A stretch of DNA of 64,000 nucleotides from JAEKNW01 sp963677815 (lineage in GTDB: Bacteria; Cloacimonadota; Cloacimonadia; Cloacimonadales; JAFGVF01), in contig OY782499.1 of assembly GCA_963677815.1 (NCBI GenBank), positions 1-64,000 of the forward strand, given 5' to 3'. The notes below the pieces were generated by a model that worked only from the letters and a program-made list of their open reading frames with translations, did not search any database and had not been told where the DNA came from. Made by a program: the position numbers and the translations under genes. This document shows, piece by piece, positions 50,235-58,979 of this stretch; the first letter of the stretch is position 1, and each line of letters opens with the position of its first letter.

Positions 50235-51405
50235 AGAATATTCTTATCGCTTGCTGAAACTTATCTTTATTAACCGAAGAAGTATTGTCAATAATTATAG
50301 CTATAGAGCTGGAAATTATAAAAGATACTATAAATGTAATTATGCAAATAAAAGCTCTTTTAGGCTTGACCCTTAATCCTTGTAAATCTGCTTTATTAAT
50401 AATTTCAATAGTAGGTAAATCTTTTATTTCTTCAATTTTAGCCATCTCATATTGAGGGTAAATATACTCATAGATAGCTCTATTTATCTTAATCTTCATT
50501 TCTAGAAGTTCAGATGTTACTAAGTAGTCTGGTATTTCATCAATTGGAACCAAATATTTATAGAAACTTTTATCACTCTCTAACTTGGAAATATTCCCTT
50601 TAATTTCATCTCGTTTAATTAATAATTCTTTATAACTTGGATTATCATCTCCATACACCTTACTCATCACAGAAATCATAGCATCATTGGCCATATCTTC
50701 AGCGATTAATTCAGAATAAATACTCAACATTTTATTTGTCTGTTCTTGGCTTGAGATAAACTTAGTAGCTTTATGGAATTTGTTCAATTGAGAAATTAAA
50801 TCATTAAATTCTTGATCTATCTCTTCAACTCTCTTTTCTAAGAATTCTCTATTTAACTTACCCTTAGTTGTTTTAGTTTTTAAATTATACTCTTGTAATG
50901 AATCAATGAAAAATTCAACAATCTCTTTTGACATTTCCCGAGCTTCTGTCTGAGCATAAACAGTTATTGCTTCCGTTTCCTTATCATAAAATGAAGAATA
51001 AACCTTTAGATCAAATTTCTTTAAAGCAATTTCCATAGCCATAAGAGTATCTTTTTCAGCTATTTCAAAGTAATTAATCATATCAAACTTTCGAATTGCT
51101 TCCTTTTTTAAATCTCTGCTATCTAAATACATGATATTATTGAGAGCATCAGAAGAACTCATATTCCCAAGCATACCTAAACCTAAGTCTCCTAACATGG
51201 AAGCTCCAATTCCTTTCGCACTCATTTGGTCTGACACAGTTATGAAGGAACTTGAAGATCCCCATATTTCAGGTGTAACAAGTGAATAGATAACTGCTAT
51301 TATACTAAAAATAGTTGTAAATATTATTATGAACCATTTCTTCCTAGCAATAGAAATTAGTATATCAAATAGAGTCAGTTCCATATTAATTTGTTTATCT
51401 TGCAT
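50200..51405 (-). CDS. wzz: Chain-length determinant protein, Wzz family
   Basis: A 401-residue protein with the two-membrane-segment layout of Wzz/PCP proteins: an N-terminal segment at about residues 20-42, a large periplasmic helical region with coiled coils (about 150-300), and a C-terminal segment after R-V-K-P-K-R-A-F, the proline-rich PCP motif. It has no C-terminal tyrosine kinase. Wzz proteins set polymer length with Wzy. It overlaps genes on both sides (11 and 35 bases). Confidence 0.9.
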   Translation of the reverse strand: MQDKQINMELTLFDILISIARKKWFIIIFTTIFSIIAVIYSLVTPEIWGSSSSFITVSDQMSAKGIGASMLGDLGLGMLGNMSSSDALNNIMYLDSRDLKKEAIRKFDMINYFEIAEKDTLMAMEIALKKFDLKVYSSFYDKETEAITVYAQTEAREMSKEIVEFFIDSLQEYNLKTKTTKGKLNREFLEKRVEEIDQEFNDLISQLNKFHKATKFISSQEQTNKMLSIYSELIAEDMANDAMISVMSKVYGDDNPSYKELLIKRDEIKGNISKLESDKSFYKYLVPIDEIPDYLVTSELLEMKIKINRAIYEYIYPQYEMAKIEEIKDLPTIEIINKADLQGLRVKPKRAFICIITFIVSFIISSSIAIIIDNTSSVNKDKFQQAIRIFFGKDDRKRIKS

Positions 51406-52471
51406 CTTTTATAATCCCCATTTTTTCGATAATTAAATTACTCATCTTCTTACTCACATTTTCCCCAAAAATACCATAACTTGGGAAGACAGGATTAAAA
51501 GTCATAATTTTCTGAGTTAATCCATCATCTATCTTAATTACAAGTAAATTTACACCTTCTTGAACTGTCTCCACCCACTCAGTTTCACTTCTCAATGTTA
51601 TGCAGGGTCTCTTAAGAATACATGCTTCTTTTTGAATGCCACCAGAATCTGTAACAATTTTGACAGCGTTTTCTTGGAGAATTAAGAAATCTAGATAACC
51701 CTGAGGTTCTATAAGCTTAATGTTAGCTAGATTAGTTGAAATTTGCCCTTCTAAGATTTTTCTAGTTCTTGGATGGATTGGGAATATCACTTCTTTATCT
51801 AAGTCATTAAGAAGATTTAATATTTTGATTAACTTTTCTGGATTATCAACATTGTAAGGTCTATGAAGAGTTAATAAATAATAATTATTACTAGTTAGAT
51901 TTAATCTTTCAATAACATCAGACTTTTCGTGGGCAATTTTGATATTTTGCTTGATAGAATCAGTCATAATATCCCCTGTGAAATATGTCACATCAGCTAG
52001 CCCTTCCTTATTAAGGTTGTTAACAGCTGTTTGAGTCGGGGCTAAAAGATAGTTAGAAATTCTATCTGCCAATATTCTATTGACTTCTTCTGGCATCGAG
52101 CGATTAAAAGACCTTAAACCTGCTTCAATATGAACAATGGGTATCTCTAATTTACTTGCAGCTAAAGCACCGGCTAAGGTAGAGTTAGTATCACCATAAA
52201 TAACTAATAAACATTCTTTTACTTGTAAGAGTATTTCTTCAATTCCTTTCATCATTTCAGCAGTTTGAAATGCATGAGAACCTTGATTTATGTTAAGGTT
52301 GTAATCTGCTTTGGGAATAGCTAAATCTTCAAAAAAGACCTTAGACATCTTTTCATCATAATGCTGTCCTGTATGTATTATTAGCTGTTCATTTTTTTTT
52401 TGGATTTCTTTATATAAGGGAGCTAATTTAACAAATTGTGGGCGAGCTCCTACTATGTGGATAATTTTCAT
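51395..52471 (-). CDS. wecB: UDP-N-acetylglucosamine 2-epimerase (WecB/WbpI type)
   Basis: A 358-residue non-hydrolysing 2-epimerase. It shows G-A-R-P-Q-F at the start, H-T-G-Q-H-Y-D, Y-G-D-T-N-S-T-L-A-G-A-L-A-A, H-I-E-A-G-L-R-S-F-N-R-S-M-P-E-E-V-N-R and T-D-S-G-G-I-Q-K-E-A. S-F-N-R-S-M-P-E-E and the closing T-E-W-V-E-T resemble WbpI/WlbD, which epimerises UDP-2,3-diacetamido-glucuronic acid to the manno form, as much as WecB itself. With the WlbA-like dehydrogenase at 41073 the WbpI role is attractive. It is the first gene of the minus-strand operon running to 44094. Confidence 0.93.
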   Translation of the reverse strand: MKIIHIVGARPQFVKLAPLYKEIQKKNEQLIIHTGQHYDEKMSKVFFEDLAIPKADYNLNINQGSHAFQTAEMMKGIEEILLQVKECLLVIYGDTNSTLAGALAASKLEIPIVHIEAGLRSFNRSMPEEVNRILADRISNYLLAPTQTAVNNLNKEGLADVTYFTGDIMTDSIKQNIKIAHEKSDVIERLNLTSNNYYLLTLHRPYNVDNPEKLIKILNLLNDLDKEVIFPIHPRTRKILEGQISTNLANIKLIEPQGYLDFLILQENAVKIVTDSGGIQKEACILKRPCITLRSETEWVETVQEGVNLLVIKIDDGLTQKIMTFNPVFPSYGIFGENVSKKMSNLIIEKMGIIKDAR

Positions 52472-52575
52472 CTGTTATTTCCTTACTATTTTTTTCCAAT
52501 CTCTTAAATTTAGTAGAAATCGTCAAGTGATTTTATATTGCTGATTTATTATAATGAAATTACTAATTAATAATC

Positions 52576-52604
52576 TTGACAAAAAGACCTCTCTCAGGTA
52601 AAAA
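52576..52604 (+). promoter_or_regulatory. Possible promoter of the C5-epimerase-like lipoprotein gene
   Basis: TTGACA at 52576-52581, a 17-bp spacer and TAAAAA. A TATAAT further on (52607-52612) has no -35 at normal spacing. Confidence 0.45.
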
Positions 52605-52650
52605 TGTATAATATATGATATAATTAATGTTAACGGGGGAAGATGTATTT

Positions 52651-53937
52651 ATGAAAAGGTCTTTAAATCTTGTATTGATAGTATTTATTTTAACAATATT
52701 ATTTATAGGTTGTGACGATAAATCAACAAGTGCTGAGCATGTTAAGGAAGTAAAAACTATTAATATCCAACTAGACGAACTATATTCAAATAATATTGAG
52801 CCAGATAGTTTAATAATTTCTCTAGAATTCCCAAATAATACAATCAATAACACTTATCGAGAACTAGAAAGTAACATGATTATAGAACTTACATTTTGGA
52901 TGCAATTAGAAGGGGAAATAAACATACAAGCAAAGCTATATTGGGGTGATTTTGAAAAAGTTACTTACTCTAAATACAGAGTTAATGAAGATTTGAATAT
53001 TGGTCTGCTCAAAGCAAAATACTACCATCAAAATGTTACACTTAAATTAGATACAAACCCTTTAGAAAGCGTTGAGGTCTCAGATTTTTACAATTATGAT
53101 GCCTTAGATCATTTTTTTAAAGAGTATCAAATTGAAAATGTTGATTTAAAAGCAGATCAATACCTTAATACACCTATGAAATTCATGATGAATCATAGTA
53201 TTCTAACTGATTTATTAAATGAAGATTTGATCCCTGTGGTCCACTATTCTTTTGGAGATTATTTCAATCCTATCACTACTTGCAACAATGCTTTTGGTTG
53301 CTATAATGAGTACTTAAGAACAAACGATGAAGAATATTTAGATTGGTTTTATATAAATGCAGATTGGTTGATCAATTACAAAGATGAGAATGGATTGCTT
53401 AGATATCAATTTGATTGGATTCATGAAAATGCTAACCTGCAGAATGGATGGACTTCTGCCATGGCACAAGGTCAAACATTAGCAGTAATGTGTATGGCAT
53501 ACCATAACTCAGCAGATAATAAATACTTACAAGCTGCAGAAGTTATTTTTACTACTATGCATAAAAACTTTGGTGACTCATGGAATTTATTTATTGATAG
53601 CGAGGATTATCTTTGGTATGAAGAATATCCTAATAGTGATTTTTGTCATGTTTTGAATGGGAAATTATTTGGTATGTGGGGATTATGGGATTATTATTGC
53701 ATAACTAGAGATAATGATGCTTTGAAGCTATTACAGGGTGGTATTGCCTCTGTTATAGACAATTATCAGATATGGGATGTCGATGGTCAGGATGGTTCGA
53801 GTTATTGTACTCATTCAGATACAATATCTGATTATCATTGGATTCACAAAAGGCAACTTGCTGAATATAGAGACATGTTTGGGATTAATGATTTTGACAT
53901 TATTTTAAAAACTTTTACTAATGAAAGAAGCAACTAA
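52651..53937 (+). CDS. Lipoprotein with D-glucuronyl C5-epimerase-like domain
   Basis: A 428-residue protein with a lipoprotein signal (L-F-I-G-C) and about 120 residues of beta-rich leader. An alpha/alpha domain follows with the C5-epimerase C-terminal signature: G-W-T-S-A-M-A-Q-G-Q, E-E-Y-P, V-L-N-G-K-L-F-G-M-W-G-L-W-D-Y-Y, and Y-H-W-I-H-K-R-Q-L-A-E-Y. Eukaryotic and bacterial relatives invert uronic acids within heparosan-like chains. It lies divergent from the polysaccharide operon. I chose ATG 52651 (after GGGGGAAG) because it starts the signal peptide. Epimerisation of a surface uronic polymer is inferred. Confidence 0.83.
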   Translation: MKRSLNLVLIVFILTILFIGCDDKSTSAEHVKEVKTINIQLDELYSNNIEPDSLIISLEFPNNTINNTYRELESNMIIELTFWMQLEGEINIQAKLYWGDFEKVTYSKYRVNEDLNIGLLKAKYYHQNVTLKLDTNPLESVEVSDFYNYDALDHFFKEYQIENVDLKADQYLNTPMKFMMNHSILTDLLNEDLIPVVHYSFGDYFNPITTCNNAFGCYNEYLRTNDEEYLDWFYINADWLINYKDENGLLRYQFDWIHENANLQNGWTSAMAQGQTLAVMCMAYHNSADNKYLQAAEVIFTTMHKNFGDSWNLFIDSEDYLWYEEYPNSDFCHVLNGKLFGMWGLWDYYCITRDNDALKLLQGGIASVIDNYQIWDVDGQDGSSYCTHSDTISDYHWIHKRQLAEYRDMFGINDFDIILKTFTNERSN

Positions 53938-53976
53938 TTTGTAAACTAGTATTATCTATTACTTAATAAGAATATT

Positions 53977-54011
53977 AAAGGCTACAGAATTTTTTTTGTA
54001 GTCTTTTTTAT
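53977..54011 (+). terminator. Rho-independent terminator
   Basis: AAAGGCTAC (53977-53985) pairs with GTAGTCTTT (one G-U pair) and a run of T follows. It ends the C5-epimerase gene. Confidence 0.85.
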
Positions 54012-54107
54012 ATTTTTTTTGAAAGACTAAACTCGTAGTCTAAACAAAATACTTGACTATATCCCTAATCATATTTTATGTAAAAAAAAGTCCTTAAGGA
54101 GCTGAAT

Positions 54108-54758
54108 ATCAAGAGAAATATATTAGGAATAGCAATACTATTAGTAACTTCATTTGCTTTTTGTCAGATACAATTAGCACGGCTTCACTACACAGGTGGA
54201 GGTGACTGGTATAATGATCCGGAAGTCCTTCCCAACCTAGCCAGTTATGCCAATAATGAACTTAATACTGATATTTCTCTTAATGAAAAAGTTATAAAAC
54301 TAACTGACGGAGACCTTGCAGATTATCCCTTTATTTATATGACTGGCCATGGTAATGTTAAGTTTTCTAATAGGGAAATTGATAACTTAAGAGAATATCT
54401 TTTGAAGGGTGGATTTCTCTATTGTGATGATGATTATGGTTTAGACAAGTCATTTAGAAAAGAGATTAAAAGGTTATTTCCCAACAAGGACTTAGTTGAA
54501 CTTCCCAAAGGGCATGGACTCTTTTCAAGTTATTTCAATTTTTCGCAAGGAACACCTAAAATCCATGAACATGATAATAATCGCCCACAAAGCTTAGCTC
54601 TTTTTGATGACTTTGGTAGAATCATCTTACTCTACACTTATGAATCAAATATTTCAGATGGTTGGGCTGATTATTCTACTCACCAGAATTCTGAGCAAAC
54701 AAGAGAAAAAGCCTTGAAGTTTGGTACTAATATAATTCACTACTTGCTTACAAGATAA
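54108..54758 (+). CDS. DUF4159 family secreted protein with an apparent ATC start codon
   Basis: A 216-residue protein. From 54108 the frame reads a perfect signal peptide (K-R-N-I-L-G-I-A-I-L-L-V-T-S-F-A-F-C-Q), then the DUF4159 core: R-L-H-Y-T-G-G-G-D-W-Y-N-D-P, Y-M-T-G-H-G, G-G-F-L-Y-C-D-D-D-Y-G and F-R-K-E-I-K-R-L-F-P. AAGGAG ends six bases before ATC 54108. No ATG, GTG or TTG occurs in frame between the upstream stop (54081) and Met at 54339, which lies deep inside the domain. The true start is therefore ATC (or a mutated or misread ATG). The family has a glutamine-amidotransferase-like fold of unknown role. The next gene begins two bases after the stop. Confidence 0.82.
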   Translation: MKRNILGIAILLVTSFAFCQIQLARLHYTGGGDWYNDPEVLPNLASYANNELNTDISLNEKVIKLTDGDLADYPFIYMTGHGNVKFSNREIDNLREYLLKGGFLYCDDDYGLDKSFRKEIKRLFPNKDLVELPKGHGLFSSYFNFSQGTPKIHEHDNNRPQSLALFDDFGRIILLYTYESNISDGWADYSTHQNSEQTREKALKFGTNIIHYLLTR

Positions 54759-54760
54759 TT

Positions 54761-55486
54761 ATGAAAATAGTAGTTATTTCTGATACTCATATTAAATTTC
54801 AAGAAAATAAAGAAGATAAAGCTAGAAGAGAGAGAGTAACTTGTTTTTTACAGCAACTTCCTCAAGATACTGACTTATTGGTTCTGAATGGAGATATTTT
54901 TGATCTTTGGTTCGACTGGAATAATGTTATAATAGCTGGTTATTATGATTTTATTCACGAGCTTAAAAAGGTCCTTTCTAGAGGAATCAAAATTGTTATG
55001 CTAGCAGGAAATCATGATTTCTGGTTCAATGGTTTCTTAGAAAGACTAGGAATTGAAATCCATTCAGATCACTATGTAGTAGAAGATAATTCCAACAAAA
55101 TTTATTTCACTCATGGTGACAAATATACAAGCAATGATTTCAGATACTTCTTATTCAGAAACTTATTAAGAAATGGCATTACTAAGTTCATTTTTAATCT
55201 AATTCATCCAGAAGTATCCTTAAATATTGGTAAGAAGCTTTCTCGATCTAGTCGTGATAGACAAGACTCGCCTGAAATCACAAAGAGAAAGAATCAAGGT
55301 CTCATTGATTTTGCAGAAAGAAAAATCAAAGAAGGCTACTATAATGTTATAATGGGGCATGCTCATAACCCCCAGAAGATACAACTAGAACAAGGTTATT
55401 ATCTAAACAGTGGAGACTGGATAGTTCATAATTCTTACATAGAAATATCAGATGGACAAGCCCATCTAAAATACTTTAATAATTAA
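54761..55486 (+). CDS. Metallophosphoesterase, LpxH-like (UDP-2,3-diacylglucosamine hydrolase)
   Basis: A 241-residue calcineurin-like phosphoesterase. Its metal ligands are in order: D-T-H (Asp8, His10), G-D-I-F-D (Asp45), G-N-H-D (Asn84, His85), T-H-G-D and G-H-A-H near the C-terminus. L-N-G-D-I-F-D-L-W-F and G-N-H-D-F-W resemble LpxH, which makes lipid X in lipid A synthesis at the inner membrane surface. Substrate assignment is probable, not certain. It starts two bases after the DUF4159 stop, so it is co-transcribed. Confidence 0.85.
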   Translation: MKIVVISDTHIKFQENKEDKARRERVTCFLQQLPQDTDLLVLNGDIFDLWFDWNNVIIAGYYDFIHELKKVLSRGIKIVMLAGNHDFWFNGFLERLGIEIHSDHYVVEDNSNKIYFTHGDKYTSNDFRYFLFRNLLRNGITKFIFNLIHPEVSLNIGKKLSRSSRDRQDSPEITKRKNQGLIDFAERKIKEGYYNVIMGHAHNPQKIQLEQGYYLNSGDWIVHNSYIEISDGQAHLKYFNN

Positions 55487-55501
55487 ATATCGGAGGATAA
55501 A

Positions 55502-56296
55502 ATGAAATTTTACAAAGGCCTAATAATTAGCTTGATAATACTCAGTTTAAGTTTATCACTCAGTGCTAAAGGTATCAAAGCTATTATTCAAACCAATTTA
55601 GGAAACATTGAAGTTGAATTAACTAAAGATTTAACTCCAAAAACTGTAGATAATTTTGTTAAACTAGCTAATGAAGGATTCTATGAAGGAATATATTTTC
55701 ATAGAGTTATTCCTGATTTTATGATTCAAGGTGGTTGTCCGAAAACACTTAATGATAATCGTGGAGATGATGGTACAGGAAATCCTGGTTACCAATTTGA
55801 AGATGAAACTTATTCCACTAAAGATGCTAAAAAACTCACTGGTAAAATAGCTAGTGAACAAGAAGCAATTAGAGTATATCAAGAAATTTTAGCTCCTTAT
55901 ATGCAAAGGAATGGAGATAGTGCTGATAAAGAAATCTCTACACTCATGAAAAATGTAGCAGAACAACAATCAGGGGCTCCTATTATGGCCAAAACTTACG
56001 AGTATTTTTATGATAAAACTGGTGCTAAACCACTTACATCAAAAGGCCAATTAATTGCAAGTGTTGACTATGGAACTCTTTGTATGGCTAATTCTGGACC
56101 AAACACTAACGGTTCTCAATTCTTCATTGTTACTAAAAAGGGTGGAGCATCTTGGCTTGATGGCAAACACACTGTCTTTGGCAAAGTTACTAAAGGAATG
56201 GATATTGTTCATACTATAGAACAGCTTCCTAGAGATAAAAGAGATAATCCACTTGCTGAAAATCAAGCTATTATAGAAAAGGTTATAATTAAATAA
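55502..56296 (+). CDS. Secreted cyclophilin-type peptidyl-prolyl isomerase with insertion
   Basis: A 264-residue protein with a signal peptide (residues 1-22) and a cyclophilin fold. F-H-R-V-I-P-D-F-M-I-Q-G-G (66-78) holds the catalytic Arg, and M-A-N-S-G-P-N-T-N-G-S-Q-F-F-I (195-209) closes the active site. Residues about 103-188 form a helical, lysine-rich insertion not found in standard bacterial cyclophilins, splitting the domain before the active-site strand. It is probably a periplasmic folding helper; CGGAGG precedes the ATG. Its TAATG overlaps the small downstream gene. Confidence 0.92.
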   Translation: MKFYKGLIISLIILSLSLSLSAKGIKAIIQTNLGNIEVELTKDLTPKTVDNFVKLANEGFYEGIYFHRVIPDFMIQGGCPKTLNDNRGDDGTGNPGYQFEDETYSTKDAKKLTGKIASEQEAIRVYQEILAPYMQRNGDSADKEISTLMKNVAEQQSGAPIMAKTYEYFYDKTGAKPLTSKGQLIASVDYGTLCMANSGPNTNGSQFFIVTKKGGASWLDGKHTVFGKVTKGMDIVHTIEQLPRDKRDNPLAENQAIIEKVIIK

Positions 56297-56493
56297 TGAA
56301 AGCCCTCTATACTTTTGTTGATAATCATGGAGCAAAAGTTCATGTTATTATCAGTAAGATTAGGAAAGTTTCACTTTCATTAGGTTCTATTGTTCTTCAG
56401 TTCGATAATGGGGATACAGAAACTTTTGATGTTGAAAATGGAAATGAAGTTTTAAAGGAAATACTAAATTCTCTTGAAGAGTTTTATAAATAA
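56296..56493 (+). CDS. Small conserved-looking protein, unknown function
   Basis: A 65-residue acidic protein with no signal peptide. It reads as an alternating beta pattern (V-H-V-I-I-S-K-I-R-K-V-S-L-S-L and I-V-L-Q-F-D-N-G-D-T-E-T-F-D-V) with a C-terminal helix (E-V-L-K-E-I-L-N-S-L). It begins in TAATG overlap with the cyclophilin stop, and a terminator follows, which supports it as a real gene. I do not recognise the family. Confidence 0.65.
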   Translation: MKALYTFVDNHGAKVHVIISKIRKVSLSLGSIVLQFDNGDTETFDVENGNEVLKEILNSLEEFYK

Positions 56494-56502
56494 CTAATTT
56501 TT

Positions 56503-56541
56503 AGGGAGCTTAGACTAATCTAATCTAATCTCCCTTTCTTT
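56503..56541 (+). terminator. Probable terminator after the cyclophilin operon
   Basis: AGGGAG (56503-56508) pairs with CTCCCT (56530-56535), followed by TTCTTTC. Confidence 0.6.
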
Positions 56542-56544
56542 CTT

Positions 56545-57255
56545 ATGAATGAAAAGATAAAGAAGCAAATACTATCTCTAATTAATCTATCTGATGCTAA
56601 ATGGAATCTTTTTAATCCAAAAGAAAGCTACCTTTTAGCAATTTCTGGGGGCAAAGATTCTCTCTCTCTTTTAACCCTTTTAAGTAATTTTCTTAAAAAC
56701 TTCAAGTGCCTTCATATCCAGATTTCCCCTGATTCAGACCTTTCATTTATACCATTCGTAAAAAACTATTCAACAATAGACATAATTTCTAGTAATATTA
56801 TGGAACAAGCAATTACTTCTAAGAAGAATCCTTGTTTTATCTGCAGTAGAAGACGTAATCAAGCGATCTTTGAATATGCTCATAGCAAAGGAATTCAAAA
56901 AGTTATCTTTGCCCATAATCGGGAAGATGTTACAGAAACACTCTTAATGAATATGCTCTATTCAAGAAAAATAGCCACAATGCTACCAAAACAAGACCTT
57001 TTCGGGGGTAAAATTCATGTAATAAGACCCTTATATGAAGTTCCTGAAATCCTTTTAGCTAATTATGCAAAAGAAATACCTACCATTACAAAAGCTTGCC
57101 AATTCGATGGCCACACTAAACGTCAATATATCAAAGATTTAATAAAGCAAATATCACAAGACCATCCTCAAATTAAGATTGCCGATAATCTTTATAATTC
57201 TCTTTTGCATGTGGATTCGCTTCATCTTCCCAACCTGATTAATAGAAAAGAGTAA
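56545..57255 (+). CDS. ttcA: PP-loop ATPase, TtcA-like tRNA thiolase
   Basis: A 236-residue adenine-nucleotide alpha hydrolase. The PP-loop is S-G-G-K-D-S (34-39). Cys97-x2-Cys100 (P-C-F-I-C) and a lone Cys185 (K-A-C-Q-F-D) match the three cysteines that hold the [4Fe-4S] cluster in TtcA, which thiolates C32 of tRNA. A-H-N-R-E-D-V-T-E-T (123-132) corresponds to the tRNA-binding H-x-x-D-D-x-x-E-T motif. It is shorter than E. coli TtcA by about 70 residues. The ATG lies just after the preceding terminator. Confidence 0.8.
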   Translation: MNEKIKKQILSLINLSDAKWNLFNPKESYLLAISGGKDSLSLLTLLSNFLKNFKCLHIQISPDSDLSFIPFVKNYSTIDIISSNIMEQAITSKKNPCFICSRRRNQAIFEYAHSKGIQKVIFAHNREDVTETLLMNMLYSRKIATMLPKQDLFGGKIHVIRPLYEVPEILLANYAKEIPTITKACQFDGHTKRQYIKDLIKQISQDHPQIKIADNLYNSLLHVDSLHLPNLINRKE

Positions 57256-57314
57256 GGGAAAGACTCTCTGTCAAAAGGTGGACTTTTAGTCTGCTGAATT
57301 CATTTTCTCTAACC

Positions 57315-57764
57315 TCAGTTCAGAATCAAATCAACAATCAACTCCAATCCCTTTCTATCATCTTCATCAAATGAATCAAGATCTTTACTATCAACATCTA
57401 AAACACCTATGACTTGTTCATTTTTTATCAAAGGAATTACTATTTCAGATTTTGATCTCGAATCACAAGCAATATGGCCTGGGAACTTTTCAACATCACT
57501 AACAATAATACTGGATTTTTGATTAATACTAGCCCAACATACTCCTACATTTTCCTTAAGAACTAGACAAGCTACTGGTCCTTGATAAGTTTGAACTGTT
57601 AATTTACCTTCTTTTAAAATATAGAAGCCTGTCCAAAAGAAATAAGAAAACTTATGCTGTAAAAGAGCACAAGAAGTTGCCATTCTAGCCTGGAAATCAT
57701 CAGTCTTAACAAATAATTCTTCAAGTTGTTTTGCTATTCTTTTGTATCTAGCTAATTTATCCAT
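57315..57764 (-). CDS. msrC: Free methionine-(R)-sulfoxide reductase (GAF domain)
   Basis: A 149-residue GAF-fold enzyme that reduces free methionine-R-sulfoxide with thioredoxin. Cys66, Cys76 and Cys100 (G-P-V-A-C, V-G-V-C and H-I-A-C-D) reproduce exactly the +10 and +24 spacing of the three active cysteines in E. coli fRMsr (YebR). F-P-G-H-I-A-C-D-S-R-S-K-S-E-I-V is the family signature. I chose ATG 57764, which follows GAGG; a TTG at 57779 would overlap the kinase. It is coupled with the kinase gene upstream. Confidence 0.92.
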   Translation of the reverse strand: MDKLARYKRIAKQLEELFVKTDDFQARMATSCALLQHKFSYFFWTGFYILKEGKLTVQTYQGPVACLVLKENVGVCWASINQKSSIIVSDVEKFPGHIACDSRSKSEIVIPLIKNEQVIGVLDVDSKDLDSFDEDDRKGLELIVDLILN

Positions 57765-57768
57765 ATAT

Positions 57769-58869
57769 TTATTCCTCAATTTGATTATTTAAAAATAGTT
57801 TTATAAACTCATTTAGTTGTTCTCGGTTAGGAGATTTCTGTTGTCTAACATAATAACCAGAAGTACATACACCGGTTAAAAGTGCCTGAAGAGGGTCTAA
57901 GCCACTAAGTAATCCATAACAAAAACCTGCATTAAAATTATCTCCAGCTCCTGTTGAAAGTTTTGGTTTAGGAGTAAAAGGACCATCTATCCATTCTGAA
58001 TACTCTTCATAAGCTGAAGCAGCTCCTTTAATGTCATGAATTACACAAGAATAAATCCCAGTTTCTTCTTGAATCATCTTAGCTCTCTTAGTCAAATCTT
58101 CTTCTTCTTTCTTTAATATTTGCGAGATTAAAACAGATTCATTTTTATTTAAGCCTAAAATAACCTGTCCCATTTCTTGCATCTTACTGATATAAAATAA
58201 ACCTTCTCTCAAATCCTGACTATCTCTTTTGGTTGGATCACTAAGATCGAAAAAGATATAAGGTCTGTGATTTAGTTCAGCTAAAAGATCAGTAAGCCCT
58301 GCAATAATGCCATTCATTCCAAAAATAAGAGTCCAATTAGTGATAGCTATTAAATGGCTATTTTTAAGGATTTCACTAAGTTTATCTTTACCTACATAGC
58401 TCATAATATTATCCCAAGTTATTTCATTCATAGGGTCTATTTTACCTAACATTATCTTGCCATCATCAAATTCTAAAGCATGAGTATGTCCAGGTTCTGC
58501 TAGAGAAAAACATCTTCTACACTTAGTGGCGAAATCTTGAAAAAGAGGCTTAATATCCTTCTTCCCTATAGCCCCTATAAAATCAATATGATTATCTAGT
58601 TGAGCTAAACAGTTACCCATGATTGGTGCATTTCCACCCAATTTTATAAGTTTAGGAACTATTTCTATGTTCATACTTAAACCTGCATAACGAGCAACTT
58701 TACTAGCGTATTCGCTAATAGTTCTTATTGGTCTGTATGATTTAGCTGTCAGTCTTTCTTCAACAACTGCACATATTTCATCAACAAATCCATCAAAACC
58801 TACTAATATATTGTATTTCTTATTTTTATTGCTTTCAAGAATTTCTAAAACACTATTATGATTAATCAT
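57769..58869 (-). CDS. PfkB-family carbohydrate kinase
   Basis: A 366-residue ribokinase-fold enzyme. G-F-D-G-F-V-D-E-I is at the N-terminus, G-G-N-A-P-I-M is the substrate loop, and S-T-G-A-G-D-N-F-N-A-G-F is the C-terminal PfkB signature with the catalytic Asp. The substrate, whether sugar, nucleoside or fructose-phosphate, cannot be deduced. It is the first gene of a two-gene minus-strand unit with fRMsr. TTGACA lies about 55 bases upstream, without a clear -10. Confidence 0.88.
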   Translation of the reverse strand: MINHNSVLEILESNKNKKYNILVGFDGFVDEICAVVEERLTAKSYRPIRTISEYASKVARYAGLSMNIEIVPKLIKLGGNAPIMGNCLAQLDNHIDFIGAIGKKDIKPLFQDFATKCRRCFSLAEPGHTHALEFDDGKIMLGKIDPMNEITWDNIMSYVGKDKLSEILKNSHLIAITNWTLIFGMNGIIAGLTDLLAELNHRPYIFFDLSDPTKRDSQDLREGLFYISKMQEMGQVILGLNKNESVLISQILKKEEEDLTKRAKMIQEETGIYSCVIHDIKGAASAYEEYSEWIDGPFTPKPKLSTGAGDNFNAGFCYGLLSGLDPLQALLTGVCTSGYYVRQQKSPNREQLNEFIKLFLNNQIEE

Positions 58870-58979
58870 TTAAGGACCTCTTCTAAGTAAGATAATTAAG
58901 GAAAATAAATCACTTATCTTTGTCAAATTAAAAAAAAAGCTTATTCTTTCATAAAAAATAAATCTTTATGAGGATCAAC

